From the NCBI RefSeq assembly GCF_029227915.1, contig NC_079878.1:19778001-19842000 (forward strand): a stretch of DNA of 64,000 nucleotides. The letters are read 5' to 3'. This DNA is from Hydractinia symbiolongicarpus. Lineage: Eukaryota; Cnidaria; Hydrozoa; Anthoathecata; Hydractiniidae. The notes beneath the pieces are model-generated. The model ran no database searches. It was not told the origin of the DNA and saw only the letters and a program-made list of their open reading frames with translations. The position numbers and the translations under genes are program-made. Below are positions 31,401 to 41,425 of the stretch, piece by piece. Within the stretch, counting starts at the first letter, position 1. The number at the start of each line of letters is the position of its first letter.

Positions 31401-33169
31401 ACGAGTACAAACACTGGGCATGAGATTGCTATGTTCCACAAAAAGGTGCATCTCTATGTTATTCTGTCATTAGTTGTCTGTCAATCAAAAAACGTATTAA
31501 TGAAATGTATCATATATATGGATACTGAAATTGTTTAACCTGGATTTTCTTTAAGAAGAAAACGTAACGGAGACATATTTCACAGTGATACATTATTTTC
31601 ATTTCTAAAGACATTCTACTGTGACAAAAACATGAGTGCTGCTCCTTTGAACAAAATATTGAGTGAGAAAATTTTACTTCTTAATTTCTACATGTTTCTT
31701 AAAAAATGCGCAAATTCGTTGTCCCGGAGCCAAATATTTCCTCTTTTAGTATAAGATTACCATGATTAAGTTTCATTTTAATGTTGACAAAATTTGCCGA
31801 AAGTAGTGAGGACAATTTGTCAACATTACAAACGATTTGTCAAAATTACAAACGAAAACAAAAAACCTTTATAAATGCACAAAATATTGCACAAATAAGC
31901 AAGGTCGCAGTGATATACAGTATTCAGGATCCTGTTTACGCTGGTTTGGGCACAATATTGACTTATTTTTTTGTTCTAGTTATATCTGAAAAGTGCGAAC
32001 ATCAAAAATATTGGGGTACAAGACAACAATTGCTTGCTGGTAAAGTGATTGCTGATTGGTTGGAAACTAAATATGGTTGTCTTGATCCCATATTTGGAGT
32101 TTTAATGAACCCAACAGCAGGTGGGTCACTAGATTAGGGAGATGAACAATCCCTTGCTCACCTTTATCATCTTTCATTGGTTTGCTAAAATGATTCAAGG
32201 TTTTCTCTTTAACCGATTGAAAATAAGATAATCGAACTTCATTAAAAAAAGTTTTTGAGAACTCATTTCGCGCATAAATTATTACCGGGAGTACTAAAAT
32301 CGTTTTCCATGAAAATTACAGGTAATGTCTTTTCAAGGTAGTAAACGCGTGTATAAAAAAAAAAAATCTGCATTAGTTCTAAGCATAGTATTAGATAATA
32401 TTAAAATAAAAAAGTTTAACTGGGTTGGTCGGGCTGGAATCAGCTTGCATGATTCATGATGAAAATATAAACGTTTTCTCAGCCCGGGTTAAAACATCGG
32501 TACATGAAAAGTTTTTTGTTCCAGATGCAGAAATTCATCTAAAAAAAATTATTTTCAACATGGCTATAAGTAAAATATATTTGTTAATAACAGTTTTATC
32601 TTTCATATTTTTGTTATAAACGCCTACAAAAAAACATGTGGTTTAATCATATGCTCTGCCAGGATCTCCAGTTAAAAAAACCAGATCCCGGTAAGCCGAG
32701 TTGACTCGCTTCCCATATGACAAATTGTTGATATGTATGAGAATTTGTTATTAGGCCGATTTCAAACAGAAAAACCGGACCAGCCGGGTTGTTCAGGCTT
32801 ATATAAACTCACTGTTGAACAAGTGTTTTGTTATTTCATAAATTTCAATAAATTTCATAACTTTCATTCTTTAATTTTATTTATTGTTTTTGAAATTTAG
32901 GTAGAGTTGGTCCGGGTGATTCATGCTGGATACATAATATGCTAAACGATGACACGGGTTACATGGCGTACCATTCAGTTGTTCATGACGGCTTTGGTTA
33001 TTTGTATACCTTTCATAAAATTGGTCCTGGTTATGACTACATGTGTACAGACACGTTAGACGATGATAACCCGATGGCTGGTCAGATTGATGGAATTAAG
33101 TTCTGGAGAGAGACACTGAAAGAAATTGAAACGAAACTGAATGTTCTGAAAAAGTGGAAAAGTTTATGA
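25490..33169 (+). CDS. Multi-exon host gene of unknown function, possibly N-myristoylated
   Basis: A probable non-coding exon ends at 25572 (ACAG|GTAAGT). The coding start is ATG 26414. Exon 26414-26536 encodes [20 protein letters not shown] and so on (41 codons, phase 0). Exon 30838-31078 or 31082 begins [20 protein letters not shown] and is helical and lysine-rich. A later exon around 31804-32120 encodes [18 protein letters not shown], then [20 protein letters not shown]. The last exon, 32901-33169, reads [20 protein letters not shown], then [20 protein letters not shown] and PGYDY before the stop. The 32120/32901 join is clean (NPTA-G|G-RVGPGD). The join between 31078 and about 31804 does not fit in phase with the strongest sites, so an exon may be missed or two genes may be present. 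The N-terminal Met-Gly with Cys5 suggests myristoylation and palmitoylation. The C-terminal H/D/G-rich domain is not one I can name. Confidence 0.6.
26950..27571 (-). pseudogene. DIRS tyrosine recombinase
   Basis: The N-terminal block reads [19 protein letters not shown], then [19 protein letters not shown], holding the first catalytic Arg. After a frame break at about 27170-27130 the C-terminal block reads [25 protein letters not shown] and KDGYVQDDL. It supplies the H-x-x-R, the second H and the nucleophilic Tyr. The catalytic set R, H-x-x-R, H, Y is therefore preserved although the frame is broken. Confidence 0.75.
27995..28619 (-). pseudogene. DIRS RNase H and linker region
   Basis: Reads [17 protein letters not shown], then [11 protein letters not shown], then [18 protein letters not shown]-like [10 protein letters not shown]...D. 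These are the E/D/D signatures of the RNase H of YR retroelements, followed by a W-G-P-F-T-V-D-R-F block ([11 protein letters not shown]) typical of this region. Confidence 0.65.
28990..29800 (-). pseudogene. DIRS reverse-transcriptase region
   Basis: [20 protein letters not shown] then [10 protein letters not shown] open the RT region. [20 protein letters not shown] and FGLSPAPF follow, with the catalytic loop reading [10 protein letters not shown], where D-N replaces D-D. The N in place of the second D would inactivate it. Frameshifts are present. Confidence 0.7.
29828..30602 (-). pseudogene. DIRS gag region
   Basis: Starts near [17 protein letters not shown] at about 30602, then [20 protein letters not shown], then [20 protein letters not shown] with an acidic DSDDEKR stretch. 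It ends with a single zinc knuckle, [14 protein letters not shown]. Several frame breaks separate these blocks. Confidence 0.65.
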
Positions 33170-34609
33170 CTCGCCGACATATGATGCTCAGTAAAAAAGG
33201 AGGGGTGTGGCTGTGACGTAAAGTTTAATGAGATGTAAATATGCTTTGACTATTGGAATTCACATTGATTCACCTTGTTAAAACTGAACTTAAACAAACG
33301 ATTACTTGTTAAAACTATTTTGGATGGTGGAGATAAAAAAATATTGTTGTTTTAAAAATCTCCAAGATTTACTACTTATGTTTTGAATAAAGATAATCAA
33401 GTTTTTTTCGTTCATACACGCTTCACTTCACGCTGCGTTACCGCCCACTTCGATACTCCCATAATTTTTATACTCTAAGTCAAAGACACATTGTGCTTTC
33501 ATATGTGCACTTCTGCATAGAAAGATTCAAACTTAGGCTATGTAGAAGTAGAAGCTAAAATAAATAGAATCTCCAAAATTTCCTGTCAAGATTTTAGGAT
33601 CTCTTGGAAATCAATGTTAAAATTTTTTTTCAAATTTCCATGTAAATTTTTATAATTTTGTAAATAGGTAAAATGTAGAATATAACACATGTTTTTAATT
33701 GCCACAAAACCGGAAAAGTCAGTTTTGTTGCAATGAAATTCTTTATTTCAATTTCTTTATTTCATTTTAAAAGTATAAAGCAGGGTTAAGTCTGTTAGAG
33801 TTAAAATTTGACCACACATTCCAACACAAGCTTGTTACGCTGTATCACTGCTTATCAGCTGGGCTAGTGTGGGGTTTGGACTGCAAACCTTTTGACCTAT
33901 TCTAGAATAATAAAATTTTTTTTATGTTTGATCAAACTTAACTTATAGACATAAACATGATAAACTAATCAAACACTTTACATTTAAAAAGAAATAACGA
34001 AACCGGAAGAAAAGATTAGCCGAAAATAATTGCAATAAAACCATTGACCGTAGTACGTGCAGTGTTAGCGCAATTAGAATGCTATTTCATGGAAATACAA
34101 CCTAATGCTGTCATGGTAGAGAGGCAATTTATATTTTTTGACGACTTATAAATAGTCACGAAAATTCTGCTGCATACAAAGCAATACGGAATGCTTCCTT
34201 GTTTCTCTTCACAGCAAGTTTTTTAATAACGTCACTGTTTCAATTTGCCGTGCGTCACAAGATTAATTCTCCGAATTTTCACAAAATTCTGGTTATTGTT
34301 CCGTTCACGAAAGAAATTGGAACAGCGAAATAAAAAATCATGTCGAATACGTTGGTATCAGCTGTATATTTTCATGAATGCTGTGAGTTTCAGTGTTTAT
34401 CTAATGAAAAATGTTAGATGTCAGAAACACCGCTGGCGATCATGGTAGACAAAGGAAACATTTAAAAAGCTTAGCTAGAAATTTCGTTGAATAGTATTCA
34501 TAGATTCGAAATGCTTGGAGTAGATGTAATTAAATAAGGCCTTCAGTTATTTATTTAAAATACCAGGGCGACTAATAAAAAGGATTTCTTTGTTTTGACG
34601 AGTTAAAAA
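33170..34609. other. Intergenic region before the secreted-peptide cluster
   Basis: No convincing exon or repeat recognised. It presumably holds the 3' UTR of the preceding gene. Confidence 0.35.
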
Positions 34610-34765
34610 ATGATATCAAAATATCAAAATATGATGTGCTTATTTCTGTTTTTGATGTTTTCATCTAAAGCTCCATACAGTCGTTGCATTTCTCAGAAAT
34701 GCACCGGATGTTATCAACAAACAATTAATGAAACACAGCAGCCCGTAATTACAGATTGTAATTAG
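34610..34765 (+). CDS. Small secreted cysteine-containing peptide (51 aa), hypothetical
   Basis: The ORF starts at ATG 34610, with in-frame Mets at codons 8 and 9. MISKYQNMMCLFLFLMFSSK gives a short polar start and a hydrophobic core ending near S-S-K-A, typical of a signal peptide. The mature part would begin about APYSRCISQKCTGC and end ITDCN, with cysteines spaced C-x4-C-x2-C and one near the C-terminus, and an N-E-T glycosylation site. No known family was recognised. It is too short for default gene callers. It could be a chance ORF or one exon of a longer gene. Confidence 0.4.
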   Translation: MISKYQNMMCLFLFLMFSSKAPYSRCISQKCTGCYQQTINETQQPVITDCN

Positions 34766-34970
34766 AAGATGACATTCTTTATATGACTAGATGATCATTT
34801 AAAAATTTAACACGGAAATATATATGATGAAATAGAGTTTAAAAGTTTTTAATACAAACATCATTGAATCTTAGCGAAAAACATAATACCTATTCTCTTA
34901 AAATTTAAACCAATTCTGAAAACAGATTTTCTCGTTACCCTTAGTAGCAAGGATAATGCAGTGTTACCTT

Positions 34971-35168
34971 CTAATAAGTTCTTCTTCCCTTTCCTGCACA
35001 CTTTAAATGTTGTATTGTCTGCCTATTTGGAACCAATTTCTGACTGCAACACTGCTTGTGTGGTGAACAAAGCCAATTGAGGCAAAGCCGTATGTGTTTT
35101 TGACGGTTAAAGGAGCCAACTAAAAGAACAAATAACATTACTAATGCTTTCGTCATTATTATTTCCAT
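34971..35168 (-). CDS. Small secreted cysteine-containing basic peptide (65 aa), hypothetical
   Basis: ATG at 35168. MEIIMTKALVMLFVLLVGS is a textbook signal peptide. The mature part is basic with cysteines spaced C-x4-C-x5-CC-x15-C (LCLNWLCSPHKQCCS, then C-A-G-K-G-R-R-T-Y at the end). A TATA-like ATATAAG lies about 75 bases upstream on the minus strand. Small basic disulfide-rich secreted peptides in cnidarians include antimicrobial peptides, venom peptides and signalling ligands; the sequence does not decide between them. The odd number of mature cysteines (five) could mean dimerisation or an incomplete model. Confidence 0.45.
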   Translation of the reverse strand: MEIIMTKALVMLFVLLVGSFNRQKHIRLCLNWLCSPHKQCCSQKLVPNRQTIQHLKCAGKGRRTY

Positions 35169-35682
35169 GCATTACAAACTCTTTTGTTAACAACTGAAAC
35201 CAGACTCCGTGGCCAGAAATTGCTTATATTTGCACAATGTACAATGCGTTGTAAGAAAAGAATGATCCCACGAAGCTTTCGTCTGTAAAAGATTTCATTG
35301 CATCTAATTAATTAAATACAGTAGTAGTTCTTTTACGAAATTGATACATCGGGACACTATGCACTTTGCCTAAGCTGACAACAAAAACCGTTACGCAGTT
35401 CCGGCGCAATTCTGAAAGTTTAGAAACTAATCACATCAAGGGTAAAAGTGTGTCGTTTAGGGTAAATTTTATTTTGAAATTGTTTTTTCTGTTTTGTTGA
35501 TCACGACGATAGAACTTTTAAATCCTTATGAAATAGGATTACTATCATTCCTAAATTAAGATTTTGTTTTTGACCTTCATAGCCCATGTAATTCTTTCCC
35601 GCTTGTTTGACGTGATCCTAAAGCGTCCTGCATAGCATTATATTGCTAGCCGTTCTTACCATTTACTAATGGCACATGAGGT

Positions 35683-36024
35683 TTGCAGGATTACACGAAA
35701 ATAATATTTGAGTTTAATGTTTTGAAAAGGCCTTCTTCGTTTGTTCTGGCTATTAAGACTTACGGAGACGTCTCCTCAGTATGTTATAAAAGTGAAAAAG
35801 TTCGATGCGCCAAGTCAAATTGTTTTAAAACTTCTGGGAAGTCTATGAAGATAAGTCGTGTACTTATGTTTTATTTTATCAGTTTTAAAAGGCATTACCA
35901 CTTGCACAAGAACTTCTTTGCTAGCTTCAATATACAACTTTTAGTGTTAACAAATTTATCTATTTTACAAGTAACGAGAGTATCAAGACTGGATCAATGT
36001 CACCAGCAGCCATATGGGATATAG
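35683..36024 (+). CDS. Possible exon of unknown gene
   Basis: After an acceptor-like TTTGCAG at about 35689 the frame is open to 36024. It begins DYTKIIFEFNVLKRPSSFVL, with cysteines in SVCYKSEKVRCAKSNCF. No in-frame ATG opens it, so it would be an internal or terminal exon of an unrecognised gene. Weak evidence. Confidence 0.2.
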   Translation: MQDYTKIIFEFNVLKRPSSFVLAIKTYGDVSSVCYKSEKVRCAKSNCFKTSGKSMKISRVLMFYFISFKRHYHLHKNFFASFNIQLLVLTNLSILQVTRVSRLDQCHQQPYGI

Positions 36025-36325
36025 TTTTGATCAACGGCAGCCCTTTTTTCGACTTTTAATGTCATTATCTCCGATGACAATCTACTCAAAAGTGACCGAA
36101 TACTGTTGATTTAAAAACCACAACTATCTAAATCAAACAGTTCTGTAAATGACCACCCCCCCCCCTTGGGACTTATTTAACAAAATAAATTTTACGTGAA
36201 GCTGTTTACACGAAAACGAGACTTGCTTTAGAGTGTGATTTCTTTTTTTGGGTCACATTTGTCATACATTTTTAGTTTCCACCGAAACTATCTAATAAAA
36301 ATAAAATAAATAATCGAAACCACTT

Positions 36326-36472
36326 TTAATCCACATAAATCTGCTTCCCATCATCTCTATTTCCTTCAACAAGCATTTCCCATTGATCAGCGTCTGCAGT
36401 TTCCTCACTAGTAAGAGCGAATGGGTTTCTCTCTTTGTTGTTGAATACCTCCACTTGCATGACAAATTTCAT
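36326..36472 (-). CDS. Short acidic ORF, unknown (48 aa)
   Basis: ATG at 36472 opens MKFVMQVEVFNNKERNPFAL, continuing TSEETADADQWEMLVEGNRD and D-G-K-Q-I-Y-V-D before TAA. The composition looks coding and the C-terminus is acidic. It lies just downstream of the inverted gene fragment at 36551-36768, on the same strand. It may be a short gene, a last exon or chance. Confidence 0.25.
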   Translation of the reverse strand: MKFVMQVEVFNNKERNPFALTSEETADADQWEMLVEGNRDDGKQIYVD

Positions 36473-36550
36473 TTGGTTTAATGGATGGCATCACCATTAA
36501 GATTAGTTAATAATATGTATGCTTTGAATGACTTGCCAATAGTTTGTAAT

Positions 36551-36768
36551 TTTTTTTTTCAAATTAAGAAGGTCAGCCTATATCGATAAGAAAACAAAGC
36601 ATGTATTTCAAATTCCAAGACAATTCAAACATTTTGAAAACATTTTAAACAACTTACAAACGTCATTTGTAATCGATTTATATCAGCAATTGTTGTTTGA
36701 GTTATCACAGCTAGTTTATTGACAATCACTGCCTCACCACAACGTTGGCTAATCGTTGTGCGAACCAA
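36551..36768 (-). pseudogene. Inverted partial copy of the cytokine-like gene (exon 2, intron 2, start of exon 3)
   Basis: The minus strand matches about 39200-39415 of the plus strand at roughly 90-95% by eye, through exon 2 (QRCGEAVIVNKLAVITQTTI and on), the GTAAGT donor, intron 2, the acceptor and the start of exon 3. The 5' break falls inside the signal-peptide exon and exon 3 decays after about 10 codons. Intron sequence is copied, so this is a DNA-level inverted duplication and not a processed copy. Confidence 0.85.
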
Positions 36769-36772
36769 CAGA

Positions 36773-38910
36773 ACAAAAAAAAATGTAAAAAATTATAAGC
36801 CTAAAGTCAAAGTTGAGTTTAATGATTAACGTCGGCCGTCAGAGTATTCTTTTTTAAGTAATTGCACAGCAGTTATGGAATGATATAGCTATATAAATCC
36901 TTTTAAAACAAAAACAAGTGACTTTTGTAATCCGCATGGCAACACCTGTCATAATCTTCATTTTTTCCTTATTGGGAAATTTTCATAGCAGGTAGTTAAA
37001 TTAAAATTTCACAAAAATAAAGTAAAAGATTTTGGTTGCGATACAGTATAATACAGTTCGCTGATCACTGTTACGTGATAAACATCGAGAGAAAAAAGCC
37101 CGAGTAGAAGATAACGATTACAATATTTAAATTATTTTAGGTGACAGCTAATTTCATTGAATTTAAATTGACATACTTCCCATGTAACAACTCACTTGCT
37201 GATGTACACAGTCTTCACATTTCTGAAGTAATACACCCCCATCCCTCACGTAGACTGAAGCCTGTCAACCAATTGTTTCTCCCTTGCTTTATTTATGCCT
37301 CCTGTAAGCATTGTAAGTGTCAGATCTTCTCAGTTTTTTTGTTTTTGATTTTTCAGCTCCTAAAAAGTCATTAATGGTTTTGCAAGTTACTGAAATGATG
37401 GCATAACAGAACGAAAGACTGCTCACATTGCATTTTTTTTCATATAAACGATTGCTGAAGATAATCGTTTGATATACAATACATAGAAGGACAAAATGAT
37501 AAACTTCCTGAACGTACGTATAAATCTTGAAAACTCTTGAGAGCGGTACAAAAAGCGGTACAAAATTATTTTTTTTTAACATTTTAATTAATTTGTGATG
37601 TAAAGTAACAAAGAGATAAAAACTCGTTGAGCATTTTTGTTACATTCTTCGTACTGTTTTTTTACGGATTCTTAGAAATGGAAATGTAGAAGCACAACTT
37701 TCAATAAAAGTTAACTTGAAATTGTTTCTAAAATAAAGTCGTTTTCTGATATTTTTTTTTGTTCTAACGCACGTGGTTTTCAGCAAATAATTTCCACTAA
37801 AATTTTAGTATTCTATTTATAAAACATCTCTTTTGTCACTTGTATTTTCGTTGTATATTTAGCCATAGTAATGAGATAATTTTTTTCTTTTATAACAACA
37901 AAATTTATAATGCTCTTAACTAAATGATATTCTTAGAATGTTATACCAAAATCCTTGGCCAGACCAGTGCTGGAAATGAATAAACGGAAGTTAATTCCTA
38001 AAAAAATTTCATATCATATGAGATAGATAAAATTCAAGGAAAGAAATATAACACCAGGAAGGAAATAAGTCTATTTGGAACCTTTATTTTTAATTAATTA
38101 TAAGGAGTATGTATTTAAATAGAATTCGTCTCTTTTTGCCTTTGACTTCTAAAATTATTTGCCCCGTTCCCTGACTTACTAGGTTCCGGGTCAGTCCCAC
38201 TTCTTAAACCGTTTTAAAATATTTCCTTTTCGTATTTATTTTTTTATATTGTACAAATGAGAACAAGAATTGAAAGACGTCCAATTTTGTTACTTGTCTC
38301 TAAGTTAAAAATTTTCCCCGTTGAAATTTAAACCAGAACTAAAAGCTCTCGCGTTGAAAATAATATTAATAACTAGTCGTACGCCCGTACTAAACACACA
38401 CCCTTTCTCCACTTGCGGTTTCTACTTTACAAACAGCAGGTGTTTAATATAGACTGTTAGCCTGTACTTACTTCGGACATCAGAATTTCGCCATTTTAAA
38501 TATTGCTCTTTCGTGTATCTTTAGCACGAAATATTCCTCGTGACAGACAGACAACCGACATTATTACAGAAATGGGTGACAGAATGACCTGACAGAAACA
38601 AGTAAATCTGACAAGAAGAACTTTTAAAGCAAAATGTATTAATGATAATTGAGAAGAATAAAAAACTGCGGGTCGGATTTGTATAGCTAATGAAAAATCA
38701 ATGATGCAGCTAGCCGGCAGTAGCGTTTTCTACTACGTCACTGGGAAATTATTTGAATATATGACAACTTCGCTGTTTGACGAAAATTAAATAATTATGT
38801 CAAAAGTGTGTCTGCAATATTTCCATGAAACTGATTGCCTTTGAAAGCAAACAAAAGCAGCCTAAATTTTAAAGGGGATATTTCTCTGAAGCCCTATTAC
38901 GTCACAGTAA
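36773..38910. other. Spacer between the inverted fragment and the cytokine-like gene
   Basis: AT-rich. A plus-strand ORF at 37141-37374 follows an acceptor-like ATTTTAG but has no recognised similarity. No other feature can be supported. Confidence 0.3.
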
Positions 38911-38919
38911 CAATTTCCC

Positions 38920-38927
38920 TATAAATA
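38920..38927 (+). promoter_or_regulatory. TATA box of the cytokine-like gene
   Basis: CTATAAATA lies about 85 bases upstream of the ATG at 39011, following a GTCACAGTAAC stretch. The predicted start site is near 38950. Confidence 0.6.
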
Positions 38928-39010
38928 CTGCAGCGAAGGTAACGTTCCTCACATTTTGATTTGAACGATCAAAATTATCTACCTGTTCACAAGTAGCAGA
39001 ATTAGAAAGA

Positions 39011-40237
39011 ATGAAGATAGTAATTGGTATGCCATGCTTTATTATTTTAAAGGTGCTTCGTCATCGGGATTACTTCGGCACATGTTGATGGATTTATCCG
39101 CTGTGAAAGTTACCAGGAAAACCTTCTTGGAAGGGATTTATTTCTTTGGTTGCAAGAATTAATCATATGATTTTTATAATTTTAGGTATGCTTATTGCGG
39201 TGTTGGTTCGCACAACAATTAGTCAACGTTGTGGTGAGGCAGTGATTGTCAATAAACTAGCTGTGATAACTCAAACAACAATTGCTGATATAAATCGATT
39301 CCAAATGACATTTGTAAGTCTTTTAAAATGTTTTCACTTGTTTGGATTGTCTCGGAATTTGAAATACATGCTTTGTTTTCTTATCGATTTAGGCTAACCT
39401 TCTCAATTCGAAAAAACAAAAAAATTGCAATATTCGTCTGTGCAATTACTACAGTAAAGCACGACTATGGGCAGGAAAGTTTAATCCTTTTCGAAAGAGT
39501 GTAAGTACTTTCAAATTAAAAACATTTCATTGATAATAGGAAAATATTTTTTTTAAAATTAAAAGTATCAATGTTTTTGTATCTAGATGGTAGAGGTGTT
39601 ATCCCTCAGCGTCTATGCGTTCAAACAGTACTTAATCACTCTTGAGCAGATTATCAACAAAGATAAGAGCATTAAAGGACGAAAGAATGTTCTGTCTCTG
39701 ATCAAAGCAATACGCAATCGAGTTGCTGGTGACATCAAGGAATACTCTGCCACAATACAGGTAGGTTACTGTAGTTGTCGCAACCACAAAACTTCTCTGA
39801 GCGTAACATATGGTAGTAACCATTACCATTGTTTGTGCTTTGTTTAAACAATGTGTTGAGTCATTGGATTTTTTGTCGAACTGTGGTAAAATTCGTAAGC
39901 TTGTATATCAATATCAGCAATGTTATCAGCACAAAGCGCCTTCAATTTCCATCTGTTTTCCTAGAAATTGGAAACTGCACCATGTGATCATCCAAAGTCA
40001 AATCTTAAATTGACCTCTGTCTTAGTACCAACCTATCCTGATCCTAAACCACCAAGTTGTATTTGCAAGTCAATCAGCAAAGATCATCAGCTGTATAATA
40101 TCGTCAGCGACCTTTCATACCTGTATTTGACGTACTATACGTACTACAGATGCTTGTTTTCGCGGATAACACGGCCCGATAGCAAGAACTTTCTCTGTCC
40201 GTTTTCGGATAAGGTCAATCGATTCATTAAGAATTAA
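39011..40237 (+). CDS. Secreted helical-bundle protein, candidate class I (IL-6/G-CSF-like) cytokine
   Basis: Five exons: 39011-39026, 39186-39313, 39393-39500, 39587-39760 and 39965-40237. They total 699 nt and encode 232 residues, all with GT-AG borders and no internal stop. The signal peptide MKIVIGMLIAVLVRTTIS is split by intron 1. The mature chain starts QRCGEAVIVNKL. Four helix-prone stretches are visible: about 22-52 (VIVNKLAVITQTTIADINRF), 85-112 (MVEVLSLSVYAFKQYLITLE), 118-142 (NVLSLIKAIRNRVAGDIKEY) and 182-208 (QLYNIVSDLSYLYLTYYTYY). About nine cysteines lie mainly between helices and at the ends. The intron phases are 1, 0, 0, 0. As I recall it, human IL6 has 19, 191, 114 and 147 coding bases in exons 1-4, giving the same phases and a first intron inside the signal peptide. 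Sequence identity to any cytokine is not evident, so identity rests on architecture. Other secreted helical proteins remain possible. A partial inverted copy lies 2.4 kb upstream. Confidence 0.85.
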
Positions 40238-41144
40238 AGTAAAGATTTGTTGTCACAAAAAGTTGTTTATATAAATATTTTTATTTATTATTTTATTTTA
40301 TATTTATTATGCACCAGTTTATCAAAAAAATTCTGCGGAATGAAAAAAAAAACACTTGTCTGTTTAATGTAAAGGTTGTGAAAATAACAATTTTAAATTG
40401 TGCAGATTCAGAAGAAAATCGTTTAGATATACATGTTAGTTGTCGAGGAAGTGGGTTGAAGGTCGCGGAGCTCCATTTTCTCCCCTTAAATGTTGATCCT
40501 AACAGTTTAAAGTCATTAAACCATCCTTAAAATGGTGTAAATTGTCATCGCGTACTGGTCCGAATATGAAATCATACAAACTCAATATATTAAATAAATA
40601 CAGCGTTTTTACAAAGTTTCGTAATAAACCGGAAGATATGGCAACAGAAAGTAAAACGATGATATCTCTACATCCTCAAGTGAGATTTAAAATGATGGTA
40701 TTTTTATTGCTGATGCTATTCCTAGTAACGTCACATAAAACATATTGATGTCATCTGTATGTCTCATAGTATTCATTACTATATAATAATACCTTGTCAG
40801 TTATTTAAGGAGAAAAAGACGTTTTTTGTATAATGAAATGTACTCCTAAAGTACTTCTGTAATTGAGTCTGCGTTATTGAAGTGATATTAATACACTTTG
40901 GTTTTGTTAAGAAGGAGAAATGAAACTAATTTTATATTTTCCTTAATTCGAATTTGAAATTAAGGAGTTCGCTTAACTTCAATAAAAAATGTTTTTTCCA
41001 TAAACCTGAACTACTGTGTAAACATATAATTTGTTCAGAAAGTTGTTTCTGTGAATAGATTTATAGATTGATCGTCGCTTTTCTTTTTGGATTTATTTGC
41101 AACTCTTAATTCTTGAAAGCATTGCCGCGTGTCAATATTGCTCT
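40238..41144. other. Downstream flank of the cytokine-like gene
   Basis: Probable 3' UTR and intergenic sequence. Two plus-strand ORFs (40309-40530 and 40542-40748) have no recognised similarity; the second ends in a hydrophobic segment. Confidence 0.3.
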
Positions 41145-41425
41145 TTAAGGGAGATTTTCACGAAGCGAATCGAACGGCGGATTCGATGACGAATTCGCGT
41201 TTTAATTTTCACCACAAAATAAATTAGGCGCCAAATTCATTGTTTACATTAGTTAACCGCGTTCTGATTGGTCAAAAACTAGCAGCCAAACCTTTAGCCG
41301 CGAAAAAGTAGGAACTGTTTCTACTTTTCGAAAGCGAATATTTAAATGCAAAATCAAAACAAACAAAACTGCGCATGCTCAGATACAATTTGCCGTTCAA
41401 TTCGCTTGGTGAAAATCCCCCTTTA
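41145..41425. mobile_element. MITE with about 30-bp inverted ends and TTA target duplication
   Basis: The body is 41148-41422. The left end is AGGGAGATTTTCACGAAGCG. The right end, read on the minus strand, is AGGGGGATTTTCACCAAGCG, and the similarity continues through GAAC. TTA borders both sides (41145-41147 and 41423-41425), consistent with a PIF/Harbinger-type non-autonomous element. No ORF. Confidence 0.8.

Noticed and set aside
37141-37374. ORF after an acceptor-like site
   Set aside because: No partner exon, family or start codon could be found.
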